DNA of 64,000 nucleotides from Emergomyces orientalis (lineage: Eukaryota; Ascomycota; Eurotiomycetes; Onygenales; Ajellomycetaceae): positions 124,001-188,000 of the forward strand of contig MOWL01000001.1 in assembly GCA_002110485.1 (NCBI GenBank), read 5' to 3'. A model generated the notes under the pieces. That model had not been told where the DNA came from. It ran no database searches and saw only the letters and a list, made by a program, of their open reading frames with translations. Below are positions 47,401 through 59,825 of this stretch, piece after piece. Positions within the stretch are counted from its first letter, which is position 1. Each line of letters opens with the position of its first letter. Both the position numbers and the translations under genes were made by a program.

Positions 47401-48741
47401 GCGGAACACCCAGGATCGGCCGCTTACGCGGGTTCCTTGCAGAAACAGGCTCTATTGGGTCTGAATATTCCACGATGATATCAGAAATGAGCGCCACGTC
47501 TGGCCTTGCTGGACATCCAGTAGCAAACTGTTTATCATCAGCCGGCACTTTATGGAGGCCCTTTTGTGAACAACATCCAAGTTCTGAACTGTGACTGGCA
47601 GAAGGGCGATGCTGGGGCTGGGTAGGCCAGTGTCAAAATTGTCGCGTTCGCACGCCTCATTGGCTAGCGGCGTCCCACACCTTTTTCCTCAGGACTCACC
47701 TGCACCCCCATCCAGAGTGTTGTCTGAGGCGAAAGCATCCATCCTGTCATCCATCAATTCGAGCCCATATACATGGCGGGCGTGTACCCGGCATGCCCAT
47801 GGCCTGCAAATTGGGCTGGGTCGCACACACCCCACCATAAACAAATAAATGTGGTCTCGGAAGGGCGGTGTCGGTGTGCCTCGCTCCCTCCAGGCAATGT
47901 GGAGAGGCGAGCGGACATGGTGACGATATTCTGTTGACACAGCTCTCCGATCCCTGATATCGTATTGGTTTATCACTTGAGATAGCTTCTCAATTTTTTT
48001 TTCTCTTTCAATATTTCTTTTTTTCTTTTGTTCCACTTTTATTCTTTTTCATGTGAGAGTTTGAAAAAGCCTTCATTTTTCTTTATTTTTCGAAGCAATG
48101 AAGTTCATATCGACTATATCGATATGTTATTTATTGCCGCAGCTACCCATTCGGATTGAAGAGAATCTGAGTAAAGCAACAGCTGGCTTTTGCTATGCCT
48201 CATTGTCTTTTGTAATTTGCATCAACATCTTATAGACTTTTTATTTATTTCCCTGCCAGAGGTAAATACTTCTCTCCAGCTGGTTTGTCTGACATTTCTA
48301 TATATCATACGTCGGACACTACATTGTCACACCTAAACGACCACCTTATTATAATCTGGTATAAGAAGGAATGGGTTTCAAAAGTGGTTTCTGATGGATA
48401 AATGACAACACACCATTGGTAAGACATCCCTCCATCTTCCAATCCGTGCCCCACTCTCGGCGGGCTCACTCTTCTATGATGAATATTGTAATGCTAGTTG
48501 CGCGCGGTTTGTTGACGATAACCTTCAACTTAGCAATCGACGGGGCCGTATTTTTCATTTTCGGCCGACTTAAATTGGTGACTCTGTTGTCCAGCTTGAT
48601 TTGGTCATGCTTGAAGGTCCTCATCAGGCTGCATCACAACCGTCTAGTTCACTGTGTCAGCAACCAGGGTCCAAAATTGTTTTTTGGAACGGCGCACCCG
48701 CTATATGGTTGTATGCATGTTGTTGCTAAATTAAAAGAAAT
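44407..48741. other. 4.3 kb gene-free, pyrimidine-rich leader region
   Basis: The longest gene-free stretch in the window, between ATG2 and the serine-rich gene on the same strand. It contains many T-rich and CT-rich runs (44420-44900, 47980-48070). Only short open frames occur, often overlapping on both strands; the longest is minus 47123-47548, 141 codons, Pro/Arg-rich, no recognised family. It could be a large promoter or a long 5' leader with introns. Confidence 0.5.
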
Positions 48742-51700
48742 ATGGTGTATAGAGGAGTAGATGACACCGCTGGCAGTGCGAGTGTTGACGAATATCAACA
48801 TTTTCATTCATACTCAGACGTTCTTGTCCCGCTGCCTCTTTTCTCCCCCATTCCAGTTCGCCGCACCCGATCTTCTCCCATCTCACGGCCTGTATCTCCT
48901 CCCCTCAGCCCTGCGCCAACTGTCCTTGTTTCTCTGCATACCATTAGCAACGGGCAGGTTTCTAGTGGTCTTTCCCTCCATGAGTATCGTAAAAACCTCT
49001 CCCGTCCGCAGCTCGATGAACCCCTTACGCCCGGTCCGAGAAGGACATTGAGGAGGAAACCTAAAGCTTTGAACCTCAATGTTGTTCGATCTCCTAAATC
49101 TCCGCCTTCGCCCCCTCCAACCCCTATATCAGTATCTTCCATTTCTCCTTCAAGATCAGTTGAGTCACTGCAGTCCCCTCAGCCATTAGAAGAGCCTGTC
49201 CCTAGTCGTGCTGAGGAGAATCTTCAGGAACATATTCCCTGCTACACTCTCACGGAAGTTGTCTCCTTGCCAAACATCACCCCTCCATTCACTGCTACAC
49301 TTAACACGACCTCTCAACCACCCTACGCTCCACTGCGGCCTATTCACTCACCTCCACCTTACACCCCTGCAACCAGTATAGCAAGTGGAAATTCTGGATT
49401 TAAGAAATTAGTGAGTGGGGCCTTTTTTTTTTCTTCTCCTCCATCGCAATGCATCGTAATGCATAGTTGTATTTGGCCACATTTATTACTTCTCCTGTTG
49501 TTACTTTTTCACAGAACATGGACATGTTGACTAATGAGACGCGTCAGAACGCGTTCAAACACCGTCTCAAGCAGATCCCCGTCAATCTCATTTCTCATCA
49601 CAAGAGTTCCTCAGATTCTGCTCTCTTCTTAGGACCAAGTCATTCAAAATCAAGGCTTCGGCATAGGGGGGTTTCATTTGAGATTCTCAACCCGCCTAAG
49701 TCACCAGAATTACCTGTATCTTCTTGTTCTGAACATATAAGCCCCAAATACTTTTCCATGTTAAAAGGGAGTATCTCAGCCCCCTTTTTCGACCCGATGT
49801 CTTCTCAGTTTCTAGATCAAAGCCCCTCAGGTAACAAGTCTCCTCGGGGGCAACAAACCCCCCTGAAATACGCAAGTCGATCTAGGCCGGAGAGCGAGGA
49901 GCGGCGACCTACTCCTCCGCGAGCTTTGTTTGAAGATCTCCCAACAGCTCACTCCTCCATTACTTCGCGCATAACAAACCAGAGAAGCAATCTGTCTCCT
50001 CTTTTTCCATACGTTGATCACTCCACAGATGATCTGGATATGGAGCTTTCCTTTGACATGGATGCTGAGGAGGCCCGTGTCACTCTCCCGCTCAATTGCC
50101 CCTACCCACTCGCATCCCATTCCGGTGAGGGCTTCACCTCAGCATTTTGCTGTTCCTAACAAATCTTAACCTGCTCTGACGTTAGTAGAAAATGAAGCCC
50201 CTGAACAAGATCTTGAGGGCCTCTCTCCCCAGGAGCGCGGTGTGCCATCTTTGCCTGTACAGGATGGTGCTGATAATCCGAGAACTACGTTCACAAATCT
50301 AGTCCTTAGCGGTGTTTCGATGGGCCAGCGGTCAAATTACTTCTCGAGCAAACCTTCGCGCGTTGACAGCCGCTCAAATGGCGAAGTCATTCGGAGGCAC
50401 CCTTCCAAGCTCACGAAGCCTCGACCGCCCGACCGAAAACAATCATCCCAATGGAAGAAACTTCGCCCTAGCGGCACGTCCAGCATAATTTCCAGTTTCA
50501 TACCCCGTCAACTGAATCCCCATACGGTTCGTTCTCGGGTTGAAAAGCGAAATGCCCCCGAAGATGTTAGGAGAAGCAGGTGCAGCAAATCCAGCACAAA
50601 GCGAACATCAGACTATCGCCGCAGCGTCCCAGGTCCATTAGAACGCCCTTCAGCGGACATCGAAGCACTTGTTGCACATAACGTTGTCTCAGTTGCAGCA
50701 TACCATCAGGCATATCCAGTTGAAATCAGTTTCAAAGCCCCACAGGCACGACCGCGGTCTTCTGTGTACTCATCAAATGATGAACCTCCCCCACAGCTAC
50801 ATAACCAGGGCCTAACTGGTGACGACTCGTATTTGGTTGCCCCGCGCTTGTCCACTGACCTCTCCTGTAAGAACGGGCGTTCATACAAATGGAGTTCAAC
50901 ATCAAGTCCCAATTTTTCGAAACCCATCCATCCCCTAGAATCCCACCTAACTGGCCCAAACGCGCCGCGGCTTCCAATGTCTTATTCTTCTGGCTATCCC
51001 GCTCCTCATCCAAGCCTGGATCCCCGTCGCGATGACAATATGCCAGAAACGTCCTTCAGTGTCGTTGCACCCATTTCTCTAACGCACGTGTCTGGTCCGA
51101 CTCTAACCGCGGGAGATCCTGGGACACTTCAATCCAGTTCCATATCTGGAATTGCAGACCATGATTTTGCCGCAGATGAATATGAAGACATGGGGCCAGG
51201 GAGTAGCCAAACCGCGTCGAGCCCTCAACTGAACCGTCTGGGAACGTTCTCAACGCTAAAATCCCGTTTTCGATTGCCATCTACAATACTATCTCGTTCA
51301 AAAGGGGGTGGATTAAAGATACAAATATTCAATACACAGTCTCCTTCAAAGGAGGGCGAACAGTTTGCTAATCAGATGGAAGCCTGCAGAGCCCTTGAAA
51401 ACAATACTGAACAGGATGGGCCCAGGTGGAATCGGAGGGAGGATGCACAGGACTGGCAAACAGCCGCAGAAAGCCCGCTGTTTAGGAGTGATATGAAATC
51501 TGATTTCTCTAGGGTGGACACAGGTAGTAGCTTAGCTAATTACTCTAGCTATGGAAGCCTGGCAAATGCAGAAGCACAGCCCTGGACAACGTTGGCATTG
51601 CCTGGGGGACATTCCCATTTCCCCGGGTCCCCTAGCAACCCAGTCATCGTTCATCCAGGACAGCAGGGCCTCTCTCACAGACACAAACTTCATCAAAACC

Positions 51701-53337
51701 CAAAGTCTGGCAATGGTATCCTCCTTCCAGATTATCAATACCCAGGGAAATCCTTTGAGACGTTGAACTTCCTAACAGAGCCCATGCCAATGCTTAAAGC
51801 CTCAACTGAAGTGTGTCCCGCACCTCTTGTTGCCTCAACTTCAAAGTATCAACACCCCACGCCTCTGAACAAACCACACATCCATCCTTTCAAAAGTCCA
51901 CCGCCAGCCCTCGACAAGTGGAAGACGCGATTAAGAAAGCAAAGCCTATACCAGCCTTCCCGAATTGGCCCTGGCCCTGCAACCTCAAGCAGTAAGTCTG
52001 ATTTCTTTGATTTCTCGTGTCATCAACAGCAACACCAACAACTACCGCAATATCAACATCCACATCAGCACAACCCAATATCCCGCGACGCGCAATACCA
52101 TCAAAACTCCGTACCGGAGTCCCTTGGCCCTCCCGCCACTGTTTCTTCTGACTGGTGTACCGTGTCATCCTCTCAGGACATGTCGATGTTGGCTTTCAAT
52201 CGGGACGGCTCTTCCCTTCCAAGCATACAACACAAACACAGCCTTTTTTCATCTACAAAACATAACACAACCAACAACACTACCAGTATACTCCCACACT
52301 ATTTCAAAAATTTTAACAATCGCCACAAAAGGCCCTTTTCCCACAAATACCCTAGAATGAGCATGTTCACAACCGAGAATCTAGCAGCTAATGAGTGCAA
52401 TAGTCAGCATTCCCTGCCTCTGACCGCAAACACTCGTTCTGTACCCCGCGATTATTCCCCTAGCGGCAGCACACAACGAGAAGAGGCCCCCCAGATGCCT
52501 GAGAGAGCTCATCTTGCGCCTACATACTCCTCCACTGACCAGCTCATCCCGGATCCTCAGCCAAATCCTTCTCCTCGTTTCCACAACAGGCCTTCTGGTG
52601 ACGATGGCTTTACAGCCACTACAGGAAAGGGCGTCGGAACTTCCCACAAAAGTCAATCAGTGGTGTCTGAAACTAGGTTCCAGCAAGATCAGCGTCACTC
52701 AGTCCCCCGACTACGCTGGCCCCTCACACAGGACAAAGACAATCAAACGCCAAAGACACGCATGAAGGCCCCATCCAGCGACGACCTCATTCGCGAACGT
52801 ATTCGACAGCTAGATGACCCCATTGTCACTTCACACACCCGACAGACCAGAAGAGACCCTCCTCCGCGTCCACTCTCTGAAAAAGGTGCTATACCACACC
52901 GCCCCCATATCGTCGCCAGCAGACCGGTCAATTTCAACGAAGAGTTCGAAGTTGGCCAATGGTACTGCTCAGAGAACGGCCGCTACGCCTTCTCCACCCC
53001 ACCACGCCTCTTCAAGACATCGGGAAAATACAGACAACGGACCGCAGCCGCCGCAGCAGCCTTAGGGACCAATTTTGCGCTTCAGCGACGCGTGGGTCGG
53101 GAACTCATTATTGGTTCCACGATCATGCTACCCCTGGGATGGTTGTTGTTGGGCTATATCGCCCTGGTTGGCGAAGGGGCAAATTGGTTGATAAAATGGA
53201 GGTCTGGGGGTGAAGTGGCACAGTTCCATTACAAGGAGATTAGCTTTGCGCGTCAGGTGTTTGGGACAGTGTTGCTACTGTTGGTTATTATTGGGTTTGT
53301 TGCTGCAACGGCTGTTTTTGCGTCGAGAGATAATTGA
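48742..53337 (+). CDS. Large serine-rich protein with two C-terminal membrane segments
   Basis: Three exons, 48742-49410, 49515-50124 and 50186-53337, encode 1476 aa (1475 if the alternative acceptor is used). About 1,300 residues are low-complexity Ser/Pro/His/Asn/Gln-rich sequence with many SP and TP sites, typical of heavily phosphorylated disordered proteins. A short LHEYRKNLSRPQLDEPLTPGP block near residue 80 (cut here) looks like a conserved docking motif. Near the C-terminus the block FEVGQWYCSENGRYAFSTPP precedes two hydrophobic helices at about 1400-1421 and 1452-1472. The protein therefore probably sits in a membrane with its long N-terminal part exposed. I recognise it only as a serine-rich protein of filamentous ascomycetes of unknown function. 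The start is provisional: ATG 48742 opens the frame, but an upstream exon is possible. Confidence 0.72.
49411..49514 (+). other. Serine-rich gene intron 1
   Basis: 104 nt, GTGAGT donor, TTTCACAG acceptor with a T-rich tract; joins SGFKKL to NMDMLTNE in phase 0. Confidence 0.82.
50125..50185 (+). other. Serine-rich gene intron 2 with tandem acceptor
   Basis: 61 nt (or 64), GTGAGG donor, acceptor TAGTAG at 50183-50188. Both AGs keep the frame and differ by one codon (V-E versus E). Confidence 0.75.
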
Positions 53338-55075
53338 TTATGACCACCCCAAAAGGTTGGTCAAAACTACTTAAGTGCATATGTATGAATAAATACACCT
53401 CATTTACTCTACGCTGCACGAACAATACTAATCAATTTTGCTACTAGGACATCCCAGACAACTACGCATTTCCCTGCCGGCCTTCCCTCCCCCCCTGTAC
53501 AATGCCCCTTTTATCTACCTGTTCAGGCCTTTCTTCTTTCTTTCCGTGCCTAAAAACGTGTCACCCAACAAGCGATCTGGATTCTTCTGTTTTCGGTTAG
53601 CTTTTGTTGCATGTACTGTATATCTATGCACGTGGAGTATGACTATCTGTTTTGTGCTGTATCAGAACCAACTTTTTTATCCTTTGTATCTACTTCCTGT
53701 CACTTTGTTCCTCGCACAATCTTCTTTTTCCCCGCCTATCTCCATTTGATGTGCCATTCCTCCTTGACTGTCAAAATCCAATTTCTTCTTTCTTTTTGAA
53801 GGCCAATTTGATTGATAGATCTTGGTTTCGTCCCGTTTCCCATGAGTAACCCTCTCTTCCCCAACATTTTCTTTTCTTTCCACTTTTCTTCTTTTTCCTG
53901 ACCCCTGTTCTACGTATCCCCATATACCCAATTCAGTTCTCGTTCTTCGCCCTTTGCCACGGTCGGTATGGAGTACTAGATATTTCACTTCACATTTCCT
54001 TTGCGTCTTCATCTTTCATTTTTAATATTTCCGTGGTTGAGTGATAGTTGCTGGTTGGTTGTTTGTTTGTCATTCAGAAAAGAAATGGACTATGTAGGGA
54101 TATGGTTTGGCATAATCGTTTTGCGAGTGGAAAATGCAAATAATTACGAGATGGAAATACCTGGTTCGATTAAGGTAACTGATAAATTGTCTTTATTATT
54201 GTTCTTTCTTGCGGTAAATTTGAATTTCTATGAATCCTCGAAGATGAGTCTTCAAATAAGGGTCGACAGTGGTACGCCACAGGGGATGTTGGGTTGGAAG
54301 AGGCGTTGTCCTAGGGGCTAATGTCTCTTAGAGATATTAAAGCACAACATGAAGTTGCGTGAACATTGCTCCTAGTCTTGATGAAAGTAACCATGATCTA
54401 AAAAGAAGAAAAGAAATAAAGGTATATTCAAAAGGGTGGGTAGTACGGCTATCCTAACGACAATAAGACGATGTACATACAAAAAATAAGAAACAAGAAA
54501 CCGTTTGACCTGACGTGGTGCAGTGTAACCTACCTTGATGAGTAAAGTGTAGTAGCTATTTAATAAGCAAGCAAGCTCCCCACTGACAGAAAAGAAACGC
54601 CTTATATCTACTGGATATATAATCAAAATTTCAGCAGGAGCCACCTGACCCAATCTATAGCTTTGCGACACCTGTTCGTGTAGCCCAACCAAGTGCAGTA
54701 CGAAGCTAAGCAATATAAGTATGCCAGATCTGATATAATAATTTTAATATACCGGAAGATGTTTTCGGAAACAAATGGAAAAAAGAAAGATAATCAAATG
54801 GACGTTGGGGGTATATAACAAATCCAAAGTAAAACCAAAATAAAATAAAAAAGGAGGGAAGGAAAGGCACCAGGATAGCAAGGTAATTGTACGGTACAAA
54901 GAAAAATGGTGTCAGGGCAGTGAGAGAGTGTTTTTGAAGAATGAAATGGGAAAATATAATATTACAAGAGATTAATGAAAGTTGAAAAAAATGAAAATAA
55001 AATTCGGTTAGTTGTGGGCAGATAAGAATCGCATATCTCTGGGATATGTACGGAGTTTATGCATCTTATCAGCTT
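53338..55075. other. Convergent spacer with pyrimidine-rich DNA
   Basis: 1.7 kb between two 3' ends. AATAAA at 53388-53393 lies about 50 bp after the serine-rich stop and is a good poly(A) signal. 53440-54060 is strongly CT-rich on the plus strand, and 54720-55000 is A-rich. No coding frame is supported. Confidence 0.55.
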
Positions 55076-56176
55076 TCACTGCGAATTTGCGGCTGTGGGC
55101 TTTTTTAATCTTGCACCGAGAGCGTCCAATGTCGTGTCCGGACTCCAGGTTCGCGGGTTTTCCGTTCGAGTATCCCCAACACAATCTCGTTTATCCTGCT
55201 TTGCAACCTCTACTTCAGCCATCGCGGTAACGGCAGCCAGCACTAAGCTCCTTCGGCGTAACCCTTGGGGCGATTTCCCCGCTCTGCGGAAACCACCGCA
55301 ATGGCTGAAATTCTGGGAAGAGTGACGGGATTTCTCAACTTTGGAGATGTTGCTCATCGAAAACTTAGATTTTAATGTAGGCTCTGTGAAGGAGCGGTGG
55401 GTAGATTTCTGGTTGTGGTTATTACTAGAGGAGCGTTTTCGGGAGGCCGGAAGCCGGGTGAGAGAACTCGGGTGCCGGTCTTCGTCGATTTCATCGAAGC
55501 ACAGACGATCGTTTTCTTCAAGTAATAAGGCTATTCGAACGGTTTCCGCTACCGTTTTCGCACTGCATTGCAAAAGGGAGAGGTTTTCCCGATGCTGACG
55601 AAGAGAAGAAAATTGTTCAGAATCTTGAGTGGTGACGGGGGCATAATGAGAATATGTACTGTTATTTCCCCTAGAGAACGACGGGCGGCGGTAATCAGTA
55701 AGCCTCGGTGTCGAAGTTGGTGATGGCCCACCCCAAAGCAAATTATCATCATGTTCCCTATATGGTGGGCTCAAGGGCTCATTTTCCAACCAAATTGAGG
55801 GCATGTCAGTATGCGCACTGCGAGGAGGTGTAAGTGGGAAAAGCGGTCCTTCATCACTATCACTGCTTGCATCGTTTTCCAAGCTTTGAGCATTCAGCTT
55901 CTTTGTTAATGTCCCGATCGAAAGCCGATGTCTGTCGCTGTAATTATATGGAATCGATGTAGGAGCAGGGCCAAGTTTGAAAGGCTGGCGCGAATGCCTA
56001 GGAAATAGAGGATGGTCTTTTGAATTTCGGCGAAATGGAACAGGTGAGGGACAACGAGAGGAAAGGGGCGAGATCAGGTTGCTGTCACAGGCAGCTACCA
56101 TGTCTTCGTTGTATTTGGGTGTTAACGTGCCACGATCTTCTTTTCGAGGAGAGGAGAACGAAAAGTCTTCGAACAT
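55076..56176 (-). CDS. Conserved-looking disordered protein with basic C-terminal patch
   Basis: A single exon encodes 366 aa, start ATG 56176. The first 200 residues are Ser/Pro-rich with proline-directed sites (PLTPPRS, SPPYREHD). A predicted helix near residues 195-225 (SSLRQHRENLSLLQCSAKT, then VAETVRIALLLEEND) follows. Near residue 318 a compact block GLRRRSLVLAAVTAMAEVE looks structured and basic. There is no signal peptide, membrane segment or catalytic motif. The composition and a clean ATG suggest a real regulatory or scaffold protein. I do not recognise the family. Codon use resembles the neighbouring genes. Confidence 0.6.
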   Translation of the reverse strand: MFEDFSFSSPRKEDRGTLTPKYNEDMVAACDSNLISPLSSRCPSPVPFRRNSKDHPLFPRHSRQPFKLGPAPTSIPYNYSDRHRLSIGTLTKKLNAQSLENDASSDSDEGPLFPLTPPRSAHTDMPSIWLENEPLSPPYREHDDNLLWGGPSPTSTPRLTDYRRPSFSRGNNSTYSHYAPVTTQDSEQFSSLRQHRENLSLLQCSAKTVAETVRIALLLEENDRLCFDEIDEDRHPSSLTRLPASRKRSSSNNHNQKSTHRSFTEPTLKSKFSMSNISKVEKSRHSSQNFSHCGGFRRAGKSPQGLRRRSLVLAAVTAMAEVEVAKQDKRDCVGDTRTENPRTWSPDTTLDALGARLKKPTAANSQ

Positions 56177-57370
56177 GGTTGCAAGGGAGAAGGATACGAG
56201 AACGATATTTTATAATGAACGGGAAATGCGGCGGAGCCCAGAAGAGGGAAAAGGCGCAGGCGAACCAAAAGTTCGTGTTTCTAATTGTGTGTGGTAGATC
56301 CAAAAGTTTTTCAAGGTGGTGGATTGGGCTCCAAGAAAAAATCGCGCAAAAAGAAGCAGGGTTGAGGAGTTTATAAAAAAGAATTGAACAAATTGCCCCA
56401 CGGCGTCAGAGCGGTTACGGGTCCTCTTTATTTTCCACGATTGGAGAACGCAGTGGGTTCGTGGAGTCACGGGCGGCTACAAGAGGCGAGAAACCATGCT
56501 GGGTGGACGGAATGCGGCGATATCATTCGAGGGTGGGTGGGTCTGGATGAACGAGAGGCCCCCATAGGATAGGATAGATTTCAGGCACGGAGTCTAGACT
56601 GTCCGGAGTCGAGGAGCATGGCTGTATAAGTGGAACACGTAGAGATGATAAAGAAAGGAATGATGTGTGAAGATGACGTTGAAGACAAGGATAAACGAAC
56701 GCGAGGAGAAGTTGGACGACATATAAAGACGACGCCGAAGAAGTTCGTCGTTGGGGCTACCGCGATGGCCGAATGCGGAAATAATCCAGAAGCTTTTAGA
56801 CTCCCTTATATAAGCAGGGGTGTTGAGATTAGGTTTGGTGCTATTCCGATCCGGAATTAGGGGGTATTTGTAGGATCCATTGATACGAAAATGCCCAGTG
56901 TAACATCAAACCTTCCACGCTCTCTTTGACTTGGCTGCGTTTGGGTGTATTAACTGTACCATACCCAGGATATCCAGGGATCTGGCTATAACGTATGGAA
57001 TATGATACTACTTTTATCCGTCCCTGTCCCTGTCCCTACCCCTGTCAATGTTGATGTGAATGCCACTTTATTTGCAACTGGTATGTCTTGCGTTTTCTTT
57101 AACGTGGCATTCAGTCCGCCAAATTTCTGTAGACAACGGTGTATTCCAGGACTCCAAACTCCAAGGGGGTTTGATTATGTACAGGGTACGACTGCTATAA
57201 TAACTACCATGGGCAGACTATACCTGAACTGGTGGCGGCCTTACGTCCCCTCATTCGAAACCATGGCCATAAGTTTTACCAGGGCTCGAGAGGGAGTGTC
57301 CCAGATTCTCTCTTTGACAATGAAAGCGGCGTATGTATATCCGAATTACACTGGGTGAGACTGTCACAAT

Positions 57371-57613
57371 CTACGTCGATGCCAGCTCGAACAGCACTGA
57401 TGTGGGTGAATATTTCTTGCCTGCGCGGAAGAGCGTGCGACTTTCCGGGTACGGGATCATGAGCTGCGCGCCTTTTTGACCCATATATGGAACCAAGCGA
57501 CTGGTCCCTGAACCCCCACTGGACAAAAATAGGGATATCTGTCGTGTTACCCTGAAACGATGTATCCTGACCCCAGAACTATATGAAACGCGGTGTTTGC
57601 CTCCATACTGCAC
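57371..57613 (-). pseudogene. Possible remnant of a nucleotide-binding (complex I 40 kDa-like) protein
   Basis: An isolated 80-codon minus-strand frame contains SSGGSGTSRLVPYMGQKGAQ followed by LMIPY. This resembles the GxxGxxGR nucleotide-binding loop and the following V-PYRE strand of the NDUFA9/NUO40 short-chain dehydrogenase-like subunit. The flanks do not continue the similarity in any frame. The resemblance comes from memory of the family pattern only and may be chance. Confidence 0.22.
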
Positions 57614-58347
57614 CTGCCCACCCAGCAGGCTCCAAAACTGTGCCCTCAGGATAATAGGGCTTTTTTCTAGCGCTGTTTTGGAATATAATTTCTACCTGAT
57701 CTATTACATACACTCGAATGGTAGTATCTCTGGTCCTTTTTTCGTTGGGTGGTCGGTCCAGTTACGGTATCGTAACAATGTTCAACTCAAGGGAATGTTT
57801 GTTCTAGGAGAATAAGAACGCATATCAGTGAAATGAGTTGTCTCTCAGCTCAGCGCGAGAACCCTTTAAATTATTACTACCACCGTCTTCTCCGTGGTAC
57901 ACTTTGAAATTTTCAAGGGCAACTTGAATAGCTTCAAGCCCCTTTCCGGGTGCCTAATATACCAGGAGTCGTGTGGTACTTCCCAGCCTTAAGAGCATCT
58001 GTCAAACACCTGATTATTAATCAAGCGCCAAACGGATGCATCGAACCATTCAAATCTCCACCAAATACGCCACTCCATCTACTATCGTTATTTTTCTCCT
58101 AGTTTCCACCTAATTTGGATATTTCATTTGGTATATGACAGACTATTGATTATTGTATGTAACATGCCCCTATATGGGCATATTTTGTAATATAGCTAGC
58201 GAGAGATTCATGGTTATAAAAAGCCGTGGAAAACCTGTAGATATGGAGAAGGGGGGAGCCCAAAAAATTCAATTTTTAACTTCACTTTTTCATTCGTACG
58301 CGAACATTCTACCATTTAAAAATCTCTCATAGCATCTGGTATGAAAT

Positions 58348-59225
58348 CTACATAGGCCGTCTTCCTATATTCTTTTTCTCGTTCTCATATTCTAAAAGAT
58401 CCAGATGCGATCCAGCTGTTAATGGAAGCGAAAGGTAACACTCCAAGGCCCAAAAGCTTGCAGCCGCGGCCTCCAACACTAAAATCGACAATGCTATGAC
58501 GTCTACCTGGGATCGAACAAAGCTACGCACTGCAAGTGTCAATCTGGCCTCATCATTTTCACTTTCGTCCTCACAGTGATTGACAACGCGGCAATCACCA
58601 GGCCGTTGCTCAAGATATTTGCCACCGCCCAAAGAGCAACATCAACCCCGCTCCTCCAGAAGAGCATCAACCAGATTCTAGCGGCACTGCAGCAGAATTA
58701 GGGCTGATTGGGCGTGACTAATTGATGACGAGAGCACGGCGGGGGAATCATTCTGCTATATGACGTTCCTATGAACCTCATTAGCTTGACCCTAGCTGAG
58801 AGCCGCAGTTAGAACTTCAAATGGAACCAACAATCGAAAATCCGTTGTGCTAAACAAATCAATCTCAACTCCATCCTGCATAACCCTCTTGACCATACAA
58901 AAAATTGGAATATTTGCTCAGGAATCCGGTATAATATTCCAACGTTGGGTTATTGAAAAACATGCAGTCTCGTAACCAACCAGTTGTATAAATACATAAC
59001 GGCCCCAGGCGATGCAGCCAAGGCCCAATGACGAGATAACAATGCAGAGAGGGTTCCCTGAGACATCCAGAGGCTATCATCCAGTATCTCGTACCGTTTG
59101 TATCGCACCTCTTTTCCCTGATAGAAATTGCAAGTTTCAGTTACTACTCCCAAAATGTACATGGACACGCTCTGGTTGCACCGGCATTTCTAACAAGCCC
59201 AGCCCCTGCCAACTCACCAGATGAC
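58348..59225 (-). pseudogene. Possible decayed multi-pass membrane protein gene
   Basis: Minus-strand frames of hydrophobic character follow each other in different phases. One around 59168-58950 ends in SPGAVMYLYNWLVTRLH. A second just downstream (about 58950-58800) reads ILYRIPEQIFQFFVWSRGL. A third near 58665-58550 reads VDVALWAVANILSNGLVIAA. A fourth at about 58550-58350 reads VDVIALSILVLEAAAASFWA. Stops or frame changes separate them, and the junctions have no convincing splice sites. This pattern fits a broken membrane-protein gene or unrecognised introns. Family unknown. Confidence 0.3.
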
Positions 59226-59825
59226 AATATAAAGGACGGAGATACGTAAATATGAGTTAGCTCGTTGCCTGGCATATCAATGTTGCCAAGACGAAGTTAT
59301 TGCATATAATTTGATGCCCAATTTTTTTCAAAGGGGTTAAAGATGAGACCCTAGATACTAGTATATTCGTTTCGCAAAGGGCAAGCGTAGGGGCCATTGC
59401 TACCTCCGCCATCCCCCGCGTTCATACAAATTATAGTGCACCTGCAAGCCGGGATGTGACTTGATATGGGAGGCCTGTGTTGCAGATGCACGGTTTAGAC
59501 CCTTGAAAGGTGGGTGGGTGGAAGTCGTGTTCTGATGGCCAAATGGTTGAAGCCCGTATTCCAAAAGACTGGTTTTAAGCTCTTGTATTAAATTATTACT
59601 CTCAAATTTTAGTTCGGTATATGATTTAAAGATTCTATAGAAATTGCTCTTCGTTTGTTTCAATGCATTCACTTTAATGGCTTGGGTAAAAATCGTTTGC
59701 CTATAAATCTCCCTTTTCTGTCCCTCTACCTAGCCGTCATGTGACCTTAAAATCTCCACCAATATAGTAGTATTTTACACTCGCTGAACCCATCAAATTC
59801 GCGAACTGACAAAAAAGTATTATAT

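Larger units (their letters stand above)
56177..59825. other. 3.6 kb gene-poor stretch with possible gene remnants
   Basis: 56177-56900 is presumably the promoter of the 366-aa gene. From 57000 to 59700 open frames are short and shift between frames. Two patches look like decayed coding DNA: minus 57371-57613 and minus about 58350-59225. A CCCTGT-type short tandem repeat lies at 57018-57045. No intact gene is seen. Confidence 0.45.

Noticed and set aside
47123..47548. 141-codon minus-strand open frame
   Set aside because: Pro/Arg-rich with a non-ATG-supported start, no recognised family, and sits in pyrimidine-rich DNA; too weak to call.
58490..58530. tRNA-like T-loop (GTTCGATCC on minus strand)
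   Set aside because: The flanking bases do not pair into a T stem and no A box or acceptor stem is found at the right distance.
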